From Isoetes taiwanensis (lineage: Eukaryota > Streptophyta > Lycopodiopsida > Isoetales > Isoetaceae), in the NCBI GenBank assembly GCA_021234155.1, contig JAJEKV010000035.1, forward strand, positions 1,490,001-1,554,000: a stretch of 64,000 nt of DNA. The letters are read 5' to 3'. Position 1 is the stretch's first letter; each line of letters starts with the position of its first letter. The notes below the pieces were generated by a model, which saw only the letters and a list, made by a program, of their open reading frames with translations, did not search any database and was not told where the DNA came from. Of this stretch, positions 60,061-64,000 are shown one piece after another. The position numbers and the translations under genes are program-made.

Positions 60061-61211
60061 TAACAACTCATTCAGCTGCACTATGGCATGCAGTTTTTGT
60101 ACAAATTCTAATTTTGTCATAAGGCAACTCTTTCTTTTGTTGCATTTCAATTTATCTCCTCTGTTAGCATTCTTAGTTTTAAACACGTCCATGTCAATTT
60201 ATCATGACATTTGACTGGAGGAAATAATAACCCATTTGGTGAACCACGAGCAATTTTGGAATACAAAATATTAGCGCGTACAGTTGATCATGTATAATGC
60301 GTTTGATAGATGTATCAACAACTATAATTCTTGGGGAACCAAAGGAGTATTGAAGAAATGAAAGGAATAATAAATTCAATGGCTATGACATGGCCCAACA
60401 TAAAATATCCAAGTTTACAAAACATTTTATGCTTTGTGCTCAAACACAGTACGAAATTAGCATGTTTTGGCCAACCTCATCTTCGATAGTCATTGACGTA
60501 TATTGTTTAGTTTGATGGGAGTTGGAAAGTATCTTATGATGTATTGCAAAACTTGCAAACATTTTAGCCAAGGCATTGGGCCATCAATTTATGCAGGGTT
60601 TGTATTCAACCCTAAATCTTGATTCCAACCAGGTAAAATTCGTTCTACTTTTTTTGCTCCTATGTTGTTTCCGGTCAATCTTCTAAATTCCAATTTCTTT
60701 TGTACGCTTAACCAATTTTCACGTTTAGGGACTCACACTTTCCTGACTTATTTGACATTCATGTAGAAAGCTATCTATAATGGAAGCTAGATACTTATGT
60801 CAATAGTACATGGGATGAGGCCTACCATATCTGGATAAGCAACAACAAAATCAATCGCCTTTGGGCAGAGGGCAAATTTTCAAGCACGAAATTTTACCCA
60901 ATGAAATTGTAACTGGAGATGTGTCGTTCAGATTTCCGATGATTGGAAAAGAAATTTTAGATTTCATTGCTGTGGTTGGTTATGGTATTTTTTTGCTCTT
61001 TTATTTATTTCTTAACCAAAATAATATCCCCATAAATAATACTGAGCTTCATTGAATGGCTATTGGGCAAAGAGTTTAGCTTAAAACTTCATGACTTTGG
61101 GATAGATGCATATTGTCCTTTGTGCTATTCTTAATCTTGGATTTTGCTCCCAGATGTTCATAAACCATACTTCATAGACCCATTGATAGTACAAAAACTT
61201 GTATATATATA
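60061..61211. other. E6 tail half, no gene
   Basis: AT-rich. A frame at 60,861-61,055 (GQIFKHEILPNEIVTGDV and FIAVVGYG) is open but unrecognised. The unit ends with the diverged tail at about 61,181-61,211. Confidence 0.35.
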
Positions 61212-63177
61212 TAATAATAATGGCGTTTGTGATAGTCTGTGCGCAATCTTGCGCGTTGAATTTTTTTAGGGTTTTTTTGTTCGTTGATTAGCTCCACGTT
61301 AGAAGAGAAACCGTTTTTTTTTTCATGGCGATGTCTCCTCGGCTAGCTGCTCTTCCGGTTCAATATCTGTATTTCTAGAATTAAAGGATCTTTGGTTATT
61401 TCTCACGCTCACTTCTTCGTGAGATCAAACGAGCAGCGCATTTGCTATGGTACTCTGGTAACTGGTTTCTCTCCTTCCCGTCTTTCTCATTCTCAAATTT
61501 GCGGATGCAGCATGGGCAAGACAAAGAAGCAATACATCTTTTCTCTTTGCAATTGGTTCATACATTTACGATGCATTTAATCCCGGATTGAAGAGTATAT
61601 GAGGCTTGCCATGGAACTCCGCCATAATACCTACATCTGTGCTATTTGTGGTGAATACCTACTTCCGGCTGTTTGTGGTGAATTCAGCTTGCTTCTTTTC
61701 CTGTGTTTCTTTTCAGTGCAAACAAATCTAGATATGCGGCTTCTCTATATGCATCACAACTGATTTCTCTCTCTTTTATCCAGGATTGCTTCTTCTATAA
61801 CTGCAATTAAGCTTTGGGCTTTAGCTCTAATCCCGTTTGTTGCTAAAAATTGCATAACTCTAGATTATGTGAAGTTTAATTTCCGGATTCAATCATTTTC
61901 TTCTCATGTGTACTCTATTTTTGTTGTACAGGCACTTCTCATTTGCAGCTGTAAGCTCAGGAGCCACTTTAACGTTCCAAACAGACGAAATTTGGTTCTG
62001 AAAACACCCAAGGCGTCTCTATTTTCGAAACAAGGGGTTAGTTTTCTTGGTATAGGCTTTTGGTTTAATCTCATGTTAGTTACAGCTGATGGCATGGTTT
62101 TGATGTCAGGATCGCCATATCTCCCCACCTCCCATTGCTCCCGCACTGCCCCTTCTCCTTCTTCCTCTCACTATTTTTTCATTAAAAAATCCAAGCAGTA
62201 AAAGCAATTGGAAAGGGTTGGAAAGGGCGCATGGGTTTGAGGAAATGCGACGGTTAGGCACTCACAAAAATCCATTGCTCCTTGAGCTACCAGATTGAAT
62301 GTTTTTTTAAACATGTTGTCAAGCATCAAAAGTTGCCGCACAGGATGGGTCATATTTTTGAATGTCTGAATAGCATGAAGTTATGGGTTGTTATGGCAGT
62401 GCTTTCCGCCAGCAAAAGTTTAACAAACACCAGCAATAATTTTGGGCAGACTATTTTGAATCTTTTAGAGAGGTTTCAGCGAGATAAGTCTTGAAGCAAA
62501 AAACAGCCGAAACAAGCAAGATTTTGGAGCATTTTGTAGCTGGAGGAAATTCCAAAGCCAGAGCATCATAGACGGAACTTGTTTTTTTATGGTATTTACT
62601 CCGCAAAAGAGACATGTGCCAAAAATCCAATCCAATGTGTTTGAACATCCTAGGTCATATACACGCTTGCTTCACTATGGTGGAGGCTGCAAAAACATTG
62701 TTTCTCCTCACGGCTGAGCAGACAGTTTTCTACACCATTCTTCTCATATGTTTTGCTCTGGTGAGATTTGCTGGGCTTATTTACATTTGTGCTTTAAAAC
62801 AACATTCTTAGATCAGATTGCAGTAATCATGACTTCACACCGTCTCTCCTTTTATCTCCAGAGTTTTGAATGCATGTTTCTCATCTTCGGCCATTTGATT
62901 TTGTGGAATGAATTCCTTACAGTCTATATGCATGCCTGTGACTTTAGGCAACATAGAAAGAAGCTCAAATGCATCAGTCCTTCCAGGTTATGAGCTTCGA
63001 TTTTTATTTCCAAAAGCTCCCTCCAGGTTGTGTGTTTGATTCACCTTTTTAAATAAATCTGAAGCATTATCAGTTTGATGGCTAAAAAAGTTCTTATATG
63101 TTATTACCGTTGACAAATGGAGAGCAAGCTGAGTTTAATGTCAATATACTGTCATTTCTTTATTAATCCATCTTAGC
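61212..63177. other. plant-gene-like flank right of the array
   Basis: TTTTTTTAGGGTTTTTTTG near 61,262 is typical of plant 5' untranslated regions. A 110-codon plus frame (61,869-62,201) contains NVPNRRNLVLKTPKASLF and a hydrophobic stretch but no domain. This interval could be the 5' side, with introns, of the PPR gene that follows; no exon could be assigned. Confidence 0.35.
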
Positions 63178-63900
63178 ATGTCATTCTCTGTGGGATTTGC
63201 AGTGAAGAAATTGAATGATGATATATATTCTAGCTACATTGCCATCTTTGTGCAAACAACGCCATCAGGTTTCAAGGTAAGGAAATATTTGATCCGTTAT
63301 CTTTCTTTAGAGTTTTATCTTTCTTTAGGGTTTTTCCGGCTGGAGCACTGGGCCAGGAGTTTTTCTGACGCCATAGCCATCCTCTACCCTGCCTTGCCTT
63401 TTCTTCACATTGGATTTTTGCCTTTTGCCTCCGGCAAGGAATTTCTGTTATGGACCAGAACAGCAGCAGATTTTGCTACTTATGCTGCTTGTTTGAGGAC
63501 CTGTGGCAATCTTAAAGCATTATCTGAGATAAGGACAGTGCATCGCCTTGTAGACACGGGTAGGTTTAGGAGGAATACTTTCCTGGGGAATTTGTTGGTT
63601 GATATTTATGGCAAATGTGGTAGCTTAGATGAAGCCATTGCAGTGTTTGAGAAAATACCCGAGCCCAATGTATATTCCTGGAATGCAATTATGGCAGCTT
63701 ATGTCCAGCATGGGGAGGCCAAACGAGCTTGTGACTTTCATAAGATGCAGCGCGCGAAGGATTTAAACCAGATAACTGCACATTTTCTATAATTTTGTCT
63801 ACCTGTATTGGTCCTCAAGCACTGGAAACGGGTAAAATGATCCATCAATGTCTCATTGATACTGGGATCCAGACCGATGTGTTTGTAGGTGCCTGTTTAT
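63178..63900 (+). CDS. PPR protein, 5' part, frameshifted
   Basis: A 204-codon frame opens at 63,178. From residue about 97 it is clear PPR text: FATYAACLRTCGNLKALSE, TFLGNLLVDIYGKCGSLDEA, VFEKIPEPNVYSWNAIMAAY then VQHGEAKRA. The first 90 residues are not PPR-like and may be leader or intron. Near 63,760 a shift sends the frame to a stop; the other frame continues FKPDNCTFSIILSTC, LETGKMIHQCLIDTGIQTDV, FVGACL-stop at about 63,900. The stretch after that does not continue the repeats. PPR proteins act on RNA in mitochondria or plastids. The shift falls at GCGCGAAGG where GCGCAGG would keep the frame, so a sequence error at CAG is possible. Confidence 0.7.
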
Positions 63901-64000
63901 AATCGCCAGACAGAGAAACAAAATAATGACGACCCTCGAATTGCAGGCCTGAATGGCTGCACACAGAAAGGACATGGACAAATGTAACCCTATCTGGCTT
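63901..64000. other. right edge, no PPR continuation
   Basis: After the stop the sequence does not resemble further PPR repeats in any frame; a different insertion or a decayed gene end is possible. Confidence 0.35.

Larger units (their letters stand above)
53826..61211. mobile_element. array unit E6 (7.4 kb) with captured gene fragments
   Basis: E6 starts TATATATACAATTATATAAG and ends CCATTGATAGTACAAAAACT + TGTATATATA. Its head has the largest hairpin of the array and TTATTTGGGGCTTTTAATCT at 54,009. The cargo includes an acidic coding fragment (57.2-57.7 kb), a mitochondrial-carrier fragment (59.0 kb) and a PPR fragment (59.7-60.0 kb). The tail is more diverged than in the others. No transposition protein is visible. 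Confidence 0.55.

Noticed and set aside
61869-62201. 110-codon frame right of the array as a gene
   Set aside because: No domain, splice support or homologous text recognised; kept only as a note in the flank entry.

Overview
This window is nuclear DNA of a land plant, most likely a fern or other early-diverging vascular plant. The pointers are long AT-rich non-coding tracts, GT-AG exon islands, many decayed pentatricopeptide-repeat (PPR) pieces, a leucine-rich-repeat fragment, a mitochondrial-carrier fragment and many repeats. The species assignment is inference. No complete, intact protein-coding gene is visible; the best reading frame is a PPR gene cut by a frameshift at the right edge.

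Bases 1-25,262 are old repeat-rich sequence. Two purine-rich retroelement-like blocks (1-1,110 and 8,480-10,573) both run into a GGGGGATTCAC boundary, and an inverted copy of this boundary lies at about 10,790-10,811. Between and after them lie AT-rich DNA with many local tandem duplications, exon-like islands that I could not name, an LRR fragment (14,824-15,150), a pair of palindrome-bearing direct repeats (16.5 and 20.2 kb), a CA microsatellite, a DUF4283-like LINE relic on the minus strand, a duplicated palindromic block (23.8-24.5 kb) and a tRNA-like SINE relic.

Bases 25,263-61,211 are the striking part. Six related units (called E1-E6 here) lie head to tail. Each starts near TATATATACAA followed by a hairpin-rich head and ends in a tail resembling TTATAGTACAAAGACTTGTATATATA. 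E1, E2 and E3 are near-identical copies of about 6.5 kb. E4 (1.6 kb) is mostly a GAATCT minisatellite. E5 and E6 (7.4 kb each) have the same ends but different cargo: tweety-like membrane-protein exons and a PPR fragment in E5; an acidic coding fragment, a mitochondrial-carrier fragment and another PPR fragment in E6. The layout resembles gene-capturing rolling-circle (Helitron-like) arrays, but no Rep/helicase or transposase is visible and the units have short inverted ends, so the class is unsettled.

E3 differs from E1 and E2 in a peculiar way: changes concentrate at CAG and CTG trinucleotides, often as one-base indels. The pattern starts before the E2/E3 boundary and fades inside the E3 tail. 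That points to systematic long-read consensus error at CHG-methylated cytosines rather than to evolution, and it may also explain some frameshifts in E6 and in the terminal PPR gene.

Bases 61,212-64,000 hold plant-gene-like DNA ending in the frameshifted PPR gene.
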